18,121 nt of DNA from Oscillospiraceae bacterium (GTDB taxonomy: Bacteria; Bacillota; Clostridia; Oscillospirales; Ruminococcaceae). How positions within the stretch are numbered: the stretch's first letter is position 1; every line of letters starts with the position of its first letter. The notes under the pieces are model-generated. The model was not told the origin of the DNA. It worked only from the letters and a program-made list of their open reading frames with translations, and did not search any database. The position numbers and the translations under genes were made by a program. The stretch spans positions 1 through 18,121 of the forward strand of contig CAAGCE010000017.1 in NCBI GenBank assembly GCA_900768245.1, in the 5' to 3' direction. Positions 8,268 to 15,367 of the stretch are shown here, in pieces.

Positions 8268-9134
8268 TCATTCAGCGGTCCATATAGCAGTAGAACCGCA
8301 GGGGAGAATGAATTTGCTTTCTTCAACAGGAAGACCTATCTCATCGGCAGAAACACTTCCACCGTATTTTGCGCCAACTGTTTCGCCGAGAATATACGCC
8401 ATAACAGACGGTGAAAGACCTGTGGTGTAGCTGTTTAAAAGGAAGAAAAGCGGGTCGTCGCTGAGAACGCCTGTACAAAGCTTGACAAGGTCAAAAATGC
8501 AGTCCTCAAGCTTCCATACTTCCTGATTGGGACCTCTGCCATAGGAGGGCGGATCCATAATAACAGCGTCATATTTTCTTCCGCGCTTTATTTCACGGGC
8601 AACAAACTTTTCGCAGTCATCAACTATCCAGCGTATAGGCTTGTCGGAAAGTCCCGAAACAGCAGCATTGTCCCTTGCCCATTGCACCATACCTTTTGAA
8701 GCGTCAACATGGCATACCGAAGCACCCGCATTAGCACAGGCAAGGGTAGCACCGCCCGTATAAGCGAAAAGATTGAGCACATTTATCGGACGTCCCGCAT
8801 TGCGGATAAGGTTATCCATATAGTCCCAGTTTACAGCCTGCTCAGGAAAAAGTCCTGTGTGCTTAAAGCCTGTGGGATGAATGTTAAATTTAAGGTCACC
8901 ATAGGAAATTACCCATGATTCGGGAATTTTTTTATGGAAAGACCATTGACCGCCGCCCTTTTCGGAACGGTGATAATGACCGTGAGCTGTATTCCAAAGA
9001 GGAGATTTATGTTCGGTTTTCCATATTATCTGCGGATCGGGACGAATTAAAACAATATCTCCCCATTTTTCAAGCTTTTCGGAGGAAGAGCAGTCAATGA
9101 GTCTGTAATCCTTCCAGTTTTTTGTCGTTCTCAT
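8268..9134 (-). CDS. Class I SAM-dependent methyltransferase, RlmI/RlmK-like (probable rRNA methyltransferase)
   Basis: This 288-aa methyltransferase belongs to the group related to RlmI and the RlmK half of RlmKL, which modify 23S rRNA. Residues 121-128 (NLFAYTGG) form the SAM-binding motif I, followed by the acidic HVDASKGM (142-149). Residues 194-199 (DPPSYG) form motif IV at the catalytic site. The N-terminal ~110 residues form a family-specific region with the motif HPTGFKHTGLFPEQAVNWDYM. The PUA domain of RlmI is absent. The start at 9134 has AAAGGATAAAT upstream; an in-frame ATG at 9161 lacks such a site. The exact target base cannot be read from the sequence. Confidence 0.85.
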   Translation of the reverse strand: MRTTKNWKDYRLIDCSSSEKLEKWGDIVLIRPDPQIIWKTEHKSPLWNTAHGHYHRSEKGGGQWSFHKKIPESWVISYGDLKFNIHPTGFKHTGLFPEQAVNWDYMDNLIRNAGRPINVLNLFAYTGGATLACANAGASVCHVDASKGMVQWARDNAAVSGLSDKPIRWIVDDCEKFVAREIKRGRKYDAVIMDPPSYGRGPNQEVWKLEDCIFDLVKLCTGVLSDDPLFFLLNSYTTGLSPSVMAYILGETVGAKYGGSVSADEIGLPVEESKFILPCGSTAIWTAE

Positions 9135-9165
9135 ATTTATCCTTTCGGTCGGCTGATGCAAAAAA

Positions 9166-10527
9166 TTACTCCAGCGGACAGTGTTCCTTTATAGTATCGG
9201 CAATTTTAACAGCCATATCATTGATAAGGTCAAAGCGTTTACCCTCTATCATAACACGGATAAGAGGCTCTGTACCGCTTTCACGAACAAGGATACGTCC
9301 TGTTGTGCCGAGAATTTTCTGATTTGCTGAGATCATTTCTTCAATGACATCATCGTTTTTCCATTTTTCTTTCCATTTGGGAGAGATCTTAACATTTATC
9401 ATTACCTGCGGATAGCGTTCCATAATTTTAGCAAGCTCGGAAGCTTTCATTTCCGTACGCTTTATAACTGAAAGAAGCTGAACGGCAGTAAGCTGACCAT
9501 CGCCTGTTGAAGCGAGGTCGTGGAAAATAATGTGACCTGACTGTTCACCGCCGAGATTGTAGTCATTTGCAAGCATCTGCTCAATAATGTATCTGTCACC
9601 GACTTTTGTTGTTGCAATGTTGATGTTGTTCGCCTTTGCAAAGTGAACAAAGCCTATGTTTGTCATAATTGTGACAACAGCAGTATTTTTCTTTAAGGTG
9701 CCTCTGTCACGCATATCCTTTGAGAATATTGCAATAAGTTTGTCACCGTCGATAACAGCACCTGTTTCGTCAACAGCAAGACATCTGTCAGCGTCACCGT
9801 CAAAAGCAACACCAACATGGCACTTGTTTTCAACGACGAATTTTGATAAAACATCAAGGTATGTCGAACCGCATTTGTCGTTGATATTTGTTCCGTCGGG
9901 AGTGTTGTTTATAAGCAATACGGCAGCACCAAGACCGCTGAAAAGCTTTTCTGCGGTAGCACTTGCAGAACCGTTTGCACAGTCGACAGCAACTCTTATT
10001 CCGCTGAGGTCATGGTCAATAGTTTTCATTATATAGCGGATATAATCCCATTCGGCATTTTTGTCATAGGAGATTCTGCCGATATTTGCGCCGCCTGTCA
10101 TCTGCTCTGCAATTTTTTCGGGTGCGTCAAGAACAAGACTTTCGATCTCTTCTTCAATATCATCGGAAAGCTTGTAGCCTTTCCCTGAGAAAAGCTTTAT
10201 GCCGTTGAATTCCATACTGTTATGAGATGCGGAGATCATAACGCCTGCGTCAGCCTCACGTTTTTTTACAAGATAAGCAACAGCAGGAGTAGGCACAACA
10301 CCGAGTATAACAGCGTCAGCACCGACTGAACAGATGCCTGCAACAAGAGCGGCTTCAAGTACATCTGAGGAAATTCGGGTGTCCTTGCCGATAAGTATTT
10401 TAGGCTTGTGATGCGTTGTGCGGGTAAGGACCATTGCAGCAGCTCTGCCTATCTGCATAGCACGTTCGCAGGTGAGTTCGGTTATAGCGACACCTCTTGC
10501 ACCGTCAGTACCAAATAATCTTCCCAT
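9166..10527 (-). CDS. glmM: Phosphoglucosamine mutase GlmM
   Basis: This 453-aa cytoplasmic enzyme converts glucosamine-6-phosphate to glucosamine-1-phosphate, a step toward UDP-GlcNAc and peptidoglycan. It starts with the family-typical MGRLFGTDGARG. It has the phosphoserine loop MISASHN with Ser101, the metal loop DGDADR (243-248), the sugar-binding GGEQSGH (326-332) and the phosphate-binding VRESGTEPLIRVM (414-426). The upstream in-frame ATG at 10584 is rejected because the ATG at 10527 has AAAGGAAAGG upstream and gives the standard length. It lies 77 nt after ruvB, the largest gap in the leftward run. Confidence 0.98.
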   Translation of the reverse strand: MGRLFGTDGARGVAITELTCERAMQIGRAAAMVLTRTTHHKPKILIGKDTRISSDVLEAALVAGICSVGADAVILGVVPTPAVAYLVKKREADAGVMISASHNSMEFNGIKLFSGKGYKLSDDIEEEIESLVLDAPEKIAEQMTGGANIGRISYDKNAEWDYIRYIMKTIDHDLSGIRVAVDCANGSASATAEKLFSGLGAAVLLINNTPDGTNINDKCGSTYLDVLSKFVVENKCHVGVAFDGDADRCLAVDETGAVIDGDKLIAIFSKDMRDRGTLKKNTAVVTIMTNIGFVHFAKANNINIATTKVGDRYIIEQMLANDYNLGGEQSGHIIFHDLASTGDGQLTAVQLLSVIKRTEMKASELAKIMERYPQVMINVKISPKWKEKWKNDDVIEEMISANQKILGTTGRILVRESGTEPLIRVMIEGKRFDLINDMAVKIADTIKEHCPLE

Positions 10528-10604
10528 AAAAATGACCTTTCCTTTCTGAGTTCTGCCTTTAGGAAATAAACAGCATCGCTGCAAAGCAGAAACCGAAGCA
10601 TAAA

Positions 10605-11663
10605 TTAATCAAAACTAAGCTGGCTGTTGTCGGGAGACGGATCCTTGAATTCAATGCCGAGATGCCTGTAAGCAAGCGATGTTGCACATCTTCCTCTCGG
10701 TGTTCTTGAAATAAAGCCAAGCTGCATAAGATACGGTTCGCACACATCTTCCAGCGTGACAGCCTCTTCACCGATAGCCGAAGCAAGAGTTTCCAGTCCC
10801 ACAGGACCTCCGCCGTATCCTTTTATAATCATATTCAGCATACGCTTATCCATATTATCAAGACCAAGACTGTCTATTTCAAGACGGTCAAGTGCGATCT
10901 TTGCAATATCCTCGGTAATGCGTCCGTCACCCATAACTTCAGCGAAATCACGGACACGCTTCAGCAGACGGTTAGCGATACGGGGAGTACCTCTTGAACG
11001 TCTGGCAAGCTCCAGCGCACCGTTTTTGTCACAGGCAATGCCAAGGATAACGGCGGAACGCATAATAATGTCAGCAAGCTGTTCATTTGAGTAAAGCTCC
11101 AGACGCATAATAACGCCGAATCTGTCACGCAAAGGTGATGTAAGCTGTCCTGCTCTTGTTGTAGCACCGATAAGAGTAAATTTCGGCAGATCAATACGCA
11201 GAGAACGTGCCGAAGGACCTTTTCCTATAATAATATCAAGAGCATAATCCTCAAGGGCAGGGTAAAGCACCTCTTCAATTGAACGTGATAAACGGTGTAT
11301 CTCATCAATAAAGAGAACATCGTTTTCCGAAAGATTGGTGAGGAGAGCCGCAAGGTCGCCGGGCTTTTCAATTGCAGGCCCTGAGGTTATGCGTATATTA
11401 ACGCCCATTTCGTGAGCGATGATAGCTGAAAGAGTAGTTTTGCCCAGTCCCGGAGGACCGTAAAGCAGGACGTGATCCAGCGGTTCATTTCTTTTTTTGG
11501 CAGCTTCAATGAATATCGAAAGGTTTTCCTTTACCTTGTCCTGACCGATATATTCGCTGAGAGTTTTCGGACGAAGGCTGACTTCAATATCATCGGTATC
11601 ATTTTCTGTTTTCTGAGGAGATACCATACGGCTTTCAAAATTCATTTCGCTTGATTCCAGCAT
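10605..11663 (-). CDS. ruvB: Holliday junction branch migration ATPase RuvB
   Basis: This 352-aa AAA+ motor drives branch migration of Holliday junctions together with RuvA. It has Walker A GPPGLGKT (69-76), Walker B VLFIDE (116-121), sensor-type GATTRAGQLTSPLRDRFG (166-183) with the conserved arginines of PLRDRFG, sensor 2 around RGTPRIANRLL, and the C-terminal winged-helix ending in FISRTPRGR. The first ~25 residues are a variable extension; a second in-frame ATG at residue 7 is possible. The ATG at 11663 follows AAGGAAGTGAG. It is separated from ruvA by a phosphodiesterase-like gene, unlike the common direct ruvAB arrangement. Confidence 0.98.
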   Translation of the reverse strand: MLESSEMNFESRMVSPQKTENDTDDIEVSLRPKTLSEYIGQDKVKENLSIFIEAAKKRNEPLDHVLLYGPPGLGKTTLSAIIAHEMGVNIRITSGPAIEKPGDLAALLTNLSENDVLFIDEIHRLSRSIEEVLYPALEDYALDIIIGKGPSARSLRIDLPKFTLIGATTRAGQLTSPLRDRFGVIMRLELYSNEQLADIIMRSAVILGIACDKNGALELARRSRGTPRIANRLLKRVRDFAEVMGDGRITEDIAKIALDRLEIDSLGLDNMDKRMLNMIIKGYGGGPVGLETLASAIGEEAVTLEDVCEPYLMQLGFISRTPRGRCATSLAYRHLGIEFKDPSPDNSQLSFD

Positions 11664-11675
11664 TAGCTCACTTCC

Positions 11676-12857
11676 TTAAAAAAGTTTTCTTTGTTTGTAT
11701 GCCCTTGTCTGTATTGTCGGGACGATTATGAGAGGAACGGTCATTTCCTGCTCTGTAAGACCGCCGTGATTTGCCTTGTTCATAGCTTTAGGCTTTGTGT
11801 TCAGCGTTCTGTACCGCAGACCCACATCTGATATTGCGCAGGCAAGGTAGTCGCCGATAAAGTCCATAGTTTTCGGGTGAGGATTTCCCATACCGAGAAG
11901 ATTTTTGGCGAAAACATCTCGTCTTGTCATAAGCAGAAAATCGTGACCGAGATTTGAAGCGAAAGCACGTTCAAAGTCAGTTCGCCTGTCTGATTTAACG
12001 AAGAATGACATTGCTCTGCTTTCGATAAAGGGCGGCATAACAAGGCACTCGTTTATTTCAGGTATGCGGTCAATAAGTATTTCGTTTGAAATATCGGTCA
12101 TACCGTGGTCAGCGGAAATTATCATAAGCGTGTCAGTAAGAGAGGAGCAGGTCGCTTCAAGCATCTTGCTGAGCGTTTTGAGTTTTTCTGTTGTTTCCGC
12201 CGAGTAACAGCCTGTTCTGTGAGCAGTATCATCGGGACTGCACCATTGAACATAAGTAAAGGTGTTCTGCGGTGATATTGCTATCTGTTTGATAAGGTCA
12301 CATACTCTTTCAAACTTATCCGCAGTTTTGTGAATGTTGCCATTTTCGGCAATATGAACATTTGACTGAGATATAGTAAAAGGCTGAACGTTGTCAATAA
12401 TTGAGTCCTTTATGCTTTGATAAACAGTTTCATAAGGCATAACGAATTCAGCGGCATTAGAAACAGCGGCAGGCTGCTTTGTATATGTATCAAGATTGGT
12501 GAAAACATCTATTGTTCGGCAGAATTCCTTGAAAAACAGCGACCAGCCGAGCCAGCCGTGTTCGTTTGGTGAAACTCCCGTATAATATCCGACCATTGCT
12601 GAGGCAGTTGTTGAGGGAAAAACGGAAGTAAGGTTCTGAACGAAATTTCTGCGCAGAAAATCATTTGGCGCAAGGTCGTGTTCAAGCATATCAGTACCCA
12701 TACCGTCAAGGACGACAAGCACAATATTTTTATAAAATTTGCTGAGATGAGCGTCCAGCGCAGGAATAGTCGGGTATTCGTACGGCGCACGGTAATAGCT
12801 CATTACAGAAGATATTATACTAAGTATTGATCTGTTATAATCGGGATAAGACAGCAT
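11676..12857 (-). CDS. Alkaline phosphatase superfamily hydrolase, nucleotide pyrophosphatase/phosphodiesterase type
   Basis: This 393-aa enzyme has the metal-site layout of the type I phosphodiesterase/nucleotide pyrophosphatase family. Asp51 lies in VVLDGMGTD. The nucleophile Thr83 or Thr84 is in FPSTTASAM. Asp209/Asp210 and His213 are in SPDDTAHRTG. Asp250-His251 are in SADHGM, and His364 is in NKANHGG. These residues would hold two zinc ions and cleave phosphodiester or phosphomonoester bonds. No signal peptide or membrane helix is visible, so it is probably cytoplasmic; the substrate cannot be inferred. It lies between ruvA and ruvB with gaps of 19 and 12 nt, which suggests co-expression with Holliday junction processing. 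A functional link is unproven. Confidence 0.85.
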   Translation of the reverse strand: MLSYPDYNRSILSIISSVMSYYRAPYEYPTIPALDAHLSKFYKNIVLVVLDGMGTDMLEHDLAPNDFLRRNFVQNLTSVFPSTTASAMVGYYTGVSPNEHGWLGWSLFFKEFCRTIDVFTNLDTYTKQPAAVSNAAEFVMPYETVYQSIKDSIIDNVQPFTISQSNVHIAENGNIHKTADKFERVCDLIKQIAISPQNTFTYVQWCSPDDTAHRTGCYSAETTEKLKTLSKMLEATCSSLTDTLMIISADHGMTDISNEILIDRIPEINECLVMPPFIESRAMSFFVKSDRRTDFERAFASNLGHDFLLMTRRDVFAKNLLGMGNPHPKTMDFIGDYLACAISDVGLRYRTLNTKPKAMNKANHGGLTEQEMTVPLIIVPTIQTRAYKQRKLF

Positions 12858-12876
12858 AAAAACACATTCCTTAAAA

Positions 12877-13482
12877 TTAAAGTGATGCAGCGATTTTTTT
12901 CAGCGCATTTTTAATAAGCTCTTCCACAGGCATTGATGGGTCAAGCTTTGCAATAACAGACGCAGCTTCCGTCTGAGAATAACCGAGGACTACCAGAGCT
13001 GAAATAGCCTCTGAGGTATTTCCTCCGCTTGTAACGGCAGAAAAGTCTATCTGATTTCCGCCTGAAAAATCAAGCTGTTCTTTTGAAATTTTATCTTTAA
13101 GCTCAAGAACAACACGCTGAGCAAGCTTAGGGCCAATGCCCTTGGTTTTGGTAAATGCTTTGTAATCACCTGTGGCAACATTGAGAGCAAAGCTTTCCGG
13201 CGTTGTGTCGGAAAGGATCGCAAGGCCTGCCTTAGGGCCTACTCCCGAAACGGATATAAGCATTTTGAAGCAGTTAAGCTCCTGCTGGGTCGCAAAACCG
13301 AAAAGCTCAACGCTGTCCTCACGAACATAAAGATAGGTGAGAAGAAAAGCTTCCGAACCTATACTGCCAAGCTGCGAAAGAGTTGCAAGAGTTGTTCTGC
13401 AGGCATAGCCAACACCGCCGCATTCAACAACTGCGAGATTAGGTTCTTTATGTATAAGTTTACCTTTAACGCTGTAAATCAT
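12877..13482 (-). CDS. ruvA: Holliday junction DNA-binding protein RuvA
   Basis: This 201-aa protein binds four-way junctions as a tetramer and loads RuvB. The N-terminal OB-fold (1-62) starts MIYSVKGKLI and includes the acidic-pin region YVRED (52-56). Two helix-hairpin-helix motifs follow: ISVSGVGPKAGLAIL (76-90) and KTKGIGPKLAQRVVLELK (112-129). A flexible linker leads to the RuvB-contacting domain III (about 146-201). A longer in-frame ORF reaches 13599, but it would run into ruvC. The ATG at 13482 gives the standard N-terminus and length, with AAAGGA upstream. The gap to ruvC is 19 nt. Confidence 0.98.
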   Translation of the reverse strand: MIYSVKGKLIHKEPNLAVVECGGVGYACRTTLATLSQLGSIGSEAFLLTYLYVREDSVELFGFATQQELNCFKMLISVSGVGPKAGLAILSDTTPESFALNVATGDYKAFTKTKGIGPKLAQRVVLELKDKISKEQLDFSGGNQIDFSAVTSGGNTSEAISALVVLGYSQTEAASVIAKLDPSMPVEELIKNALKKIAASL

Positions 13483-13501
13483 TTTATAAATGATCCTTTC
13501 A

Positions 13502-13993
13502 TTAATTCTTTGGGATATGGATTCCTCTGCTTGAATGGCCGTGGCAAATTGCAATGGCAAGAGCATCGGCAGTATCATCAGGGCGAGGAACAGCAGCAAG
13601 ACCGAGTATCTTTCTTGTCATTTCCATGACCTGAGGCTTTTCGGCACGGCCATATCCGACAACGGACTGCTTTACCTGGAGCGGAGTATATTCAGAGATA
13701 GGAATACCTGCATTTATTGCGGCAAGCAGGGTAACACCTCTTGCCTGAGCAACGTCGATACCTGTTTTCTGATTGGTGTTGAAGAAAAGCTTTTCAATTG
13801 CCATAGCATCAGGATCGAATCTGTCAATTACAGTATTCATATCATCGAAAATCGTTTTCAGACGAATGTTGAAATCAGTTCCCGCCTCAGTAGTGATAGC
13901 TCCGAAATGCACGGGAACAAACTTGTAGCCGTCATATTCCACCACACCGAAACCAACGATAGCATAACCCGGGTCGATACCAAGTATCCTCAA
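13502..13993 (-). CDS. ruvC: Holliday junction resolvase RuvC, probable TTG start
   Basis: This 163-aa endonuclease cuts Holliday junctions. The RNase-H-like catalytic acids are visible: Asp7 in RILGIDPG, Glu67 in AIEKLFF, and Asp140 and Asp143 in PRPDDTADALAIAI. I chose the TTG at 13991-13993 because it gives the family-typical N-terminus MRILGIDPG. It also has GGTGGTGA (complement of 14002-14009; 7 of 8 match to GGAGGTGA) upstream. The promoter at 14033-14061 should start transcription near 14026, leaving the in-frame ATG at 14011 only about 15 nt of leader without a ribosome binding site. That ATG remains the alternative and would add six residues. It is the first gene of the leftward run. 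Confidence 0.96.
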   Translation of the reverse strand: MRILGIDPGYAIVGFGVVEYDGYKFVPVHFGAITTEAGTDFNIRLKTIFDDMNTVIDRFDPDAMAIEKLFFNTNQKTGIDVAQARGVTLLAAINAGIPISEYTPLQVKQSVVGYGRAEKPQVMEMTRKILGLAAVPRPDDTADALAIAICHGHSSRGIHIPKN

Positions 13994-14032
13994 AGCATAC
14001 TTCACCACCATACAAATAATCATTAACAATTC

Positions 14033-14061
14033 ATTATACCATATAAATAGAAATACTGCAA
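14033..14061 (-). promoter_or_regulatory. ruvC operon promoter (sigma70 type, extended -10)
   Basis: On the minus strand, TTGCAG (14056-14061) and a perfect TATAAT (14033-14038) are separated by 17 nt. TGG directly before the -10 makes an extended -10 element (TGnTATAAT). The -35 box is weak. Transcription would begin near 14026 and read into ruvC. It is the only clear promoter seen upstream of the thirteen-gene leftward run; internal promoters were not excluded. Confidence 0.7.
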
Positions 14062-14094
14062 TAATTTTCACAATTTTTTTACCTTAACTTTGTC

Positions 14095-14122
14095 TTGACA
14101 AAAATAATATAAACAATAAAAT
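14095..14122 (+). promoter_or_regulatory. Plus-strand promoter toward the MITE and fliB
   Basis: A perfect -35 TTGACA (14095-14100) is followed after 16 nt by TAAAAT (14117-14122, 5 of 6 to TATAAT). The predicted start near 14129 coincides with the left end of the MITE-like element, so the transcript would begin with that element and continue into fliB. A 6-bp inverted repeat (TTTGTC-TT-GACAAA, 14089-14102) overlaps the -35 box and could be an operator; this is speculative. Confidence 0.6.
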
Positions 14123-14127
14123 AAGAT

Positions 14128-14306
14128 TAAGGAAGTGCTGATTAAATCTGGTGCATATATTGCGCCGTCAGATTTTTCGTCAGATTGTATGAAAGCGACG
14201 CAGGAATACTGTATGTCTTTCAAGGAGCTTGAATGCAATATGACGAAAAGGATGCAAGCAAGATGTGTGCCAAGTCGTCAGACGGGATTTGATCAGTGCT
14301 TCCTTA
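14128..14306 (+). mobile_element. MITE-like element, 179 bp, in the fliB leader
   Basis: The ends are inverted repeats of about 22 bp: TAAGGAAGTGCTGATTAAAT at the left and, read on the other strand, TAAGGAAGCACTGATCAAAT at the right. The four differences in the first 22 bp all become G-U pairs if the plus strand is transcribed. No transposase is encoded. No convincing target duplication is seen (TTAA before GGAAG on the left, TTAG after CTTCC on the right). The whole element is open in the fliB frame from a GTG at 14135, but the natural fliB start lies beyond it. The ends recall insertion-sequence termini; I cannot name the family. Confidence 0.7.
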
Positions 14307-14341
14307 GTAATCAATTAATTAATTTTAAAGGAACGACTGAA

Positions 14342-15367
14342 ATGGTAAAGCTTATAAAGCCCGATTATTATGATAAATTCAGCTGTACAGCGGATAAATG
14401 TCCCGATAACTGCTGTATTGGCTGGGAAATAGATATTGATGATGAAACATATGCTAAATATATGTCATTAGACGGAAAACTCGGAGAGCAGCTGAAAGAA
14501 AATACAGAGATCTCTGAAGACGGAAGTCATTGTTTCAAACTGAAAGGAGGTGACCGCTGCCCGTTTCTCAATGAACATAATCTTTGTGATATAATTCTTT
14601 CCGTTGGTGAGGGTTTCTTATGTAATATATGCAATGACCACCCTCGTTTTAATAATTGTTTCGGTGATATGCGTGAAACCGGTGTAGGAATAAGCTGTAT
14701 GACAGCAGCCGAGCTTATATTGACAAAGCAGGATAAAACAATATTTACTGAAACGGAATCAGATGAAAAAAGCTATGATAATGACTTTGACGCTGACCTT
14801 TTAAACGCATTTTTAAATGTCCGCAGGCAGCTTTTGGATATTGCCCAAGATAGAACATATACGATAACGGAGCGGCTTTCCGAAATGCTGGTTTATGCGG
14901 AGCAGGTACAAAGCTGCATTGAAAAAGATAGTGTAAATGATATTGACTTTACACCTGTGCCGATTGAAACTGAGGAATATAAAAAAATTCTGCAGAAGCT
15001 TATCCCGTTAAATGACGAGTGGACTGCCGCTGCAGAAAATATGAAATGCTGTATTGATGAAAAAATAGATGAGAATGCCGTTGAACAGCTTGCGGTTTAT
15101 TACATATACCGCCATTTTCTGAGTGCAGTATATGACGGTTATGTTTTGTCGAGAGTAAAGCTGGCGGTGTTTTGCTGCCTTGTAAGTATATGGCTTGCAA
15201 ATAGTGTAAAAGCAGACAGCTTTACAGATAAGCTTGTAAAGTCCGCCTGCCTTGTGTCCAAAGAAATCGAGTATTGCAGTGAAAATATAGATGCACTGCT
15301 TGATATGTCGTGGACAGAAAAGTGCCTGAGTACAGAGTGCCTGCTTTATGTGCTTAATTTGAAATGA
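14342..15367 (+). CDS. fliB: FliB family protein (flagellin lysine-N-methylase-like)
   Basis: This 341-aa cysteine-rich protein resembles FliB, which methylates flagellin lysines in Salmonella and has been reported to use a 4Fe-4S cluster with S-adenosylmethionine. Cysteines cluster at 15, 20, 24, 25 (CTADKCPDNCC), 64, 73, 82, 94, 97 (CNIC), 106 and 119, consistent with metal binding. The ~220 C-terminal residues are helical and weakly characterised. The ATG at 14342 follows AAAGGA (14327-14332) after 9 nt and gives the family-typical start KLIKPDYYDKF. The longer ORF back to 14135 comes from the MITE. No flagellar gene is in the window, so the substrate may be another protein. Its 3' end overlaps the convergent gene by 14 bp. 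Confidence 0.85.
   Translation: MVKLIKPDYYDKFSCTADKCPDNCCIGWEIDIDDETYAKYMSLDGKLGEQLKENTEISEDGSHCFKLKGGDRCPFLNEHNLCDIILSVGEGFLCNICNDHPRFNNCFGDMRETGVGISCMTAAELILTKQDKTIFTETESDEKSYDNDFDADLLNAFLNVRRQLLDIAQDRTYTITERLSEMLVYAEQVQSCIEKDSVNDIDFTPVPIETEEYKKILQKLIPLNDEWTAAAENMKCCIDEKIDENAVEQLAVYYIYRHFLSAVYDGYVLSRVKLAVFCCLVSIWLANSVKADSFTDKLVKSACLVSKEIEYCSENIDALLDMSWTEKCLSTECLLYVLNLK

Noticed and set aside
10528..10604. Terminator or regulatory RNA in the ruvB-glmM gap
   Set aside because: Only a weak CTGC-TTT-GCAG type hairpin without a T-tract is visible; the gap also contains the glmM ribosome binding site.
13483..13599. Longer ruvA starting at 13599
   Set aside because: It would overlap the end of ruvC and add a non-homologous N-terminus; MIYSVKGKLI at 13482 is the family start.
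14135..14341. N-terminal extension of fliB from the GTG at 14135
   Set aside because: The extension coincides with the MITE, lacks a ribosome binding site of its own near the predicted transcript start, and the ATG at 14342 has AAAGGA and the family-typical N-terminus.
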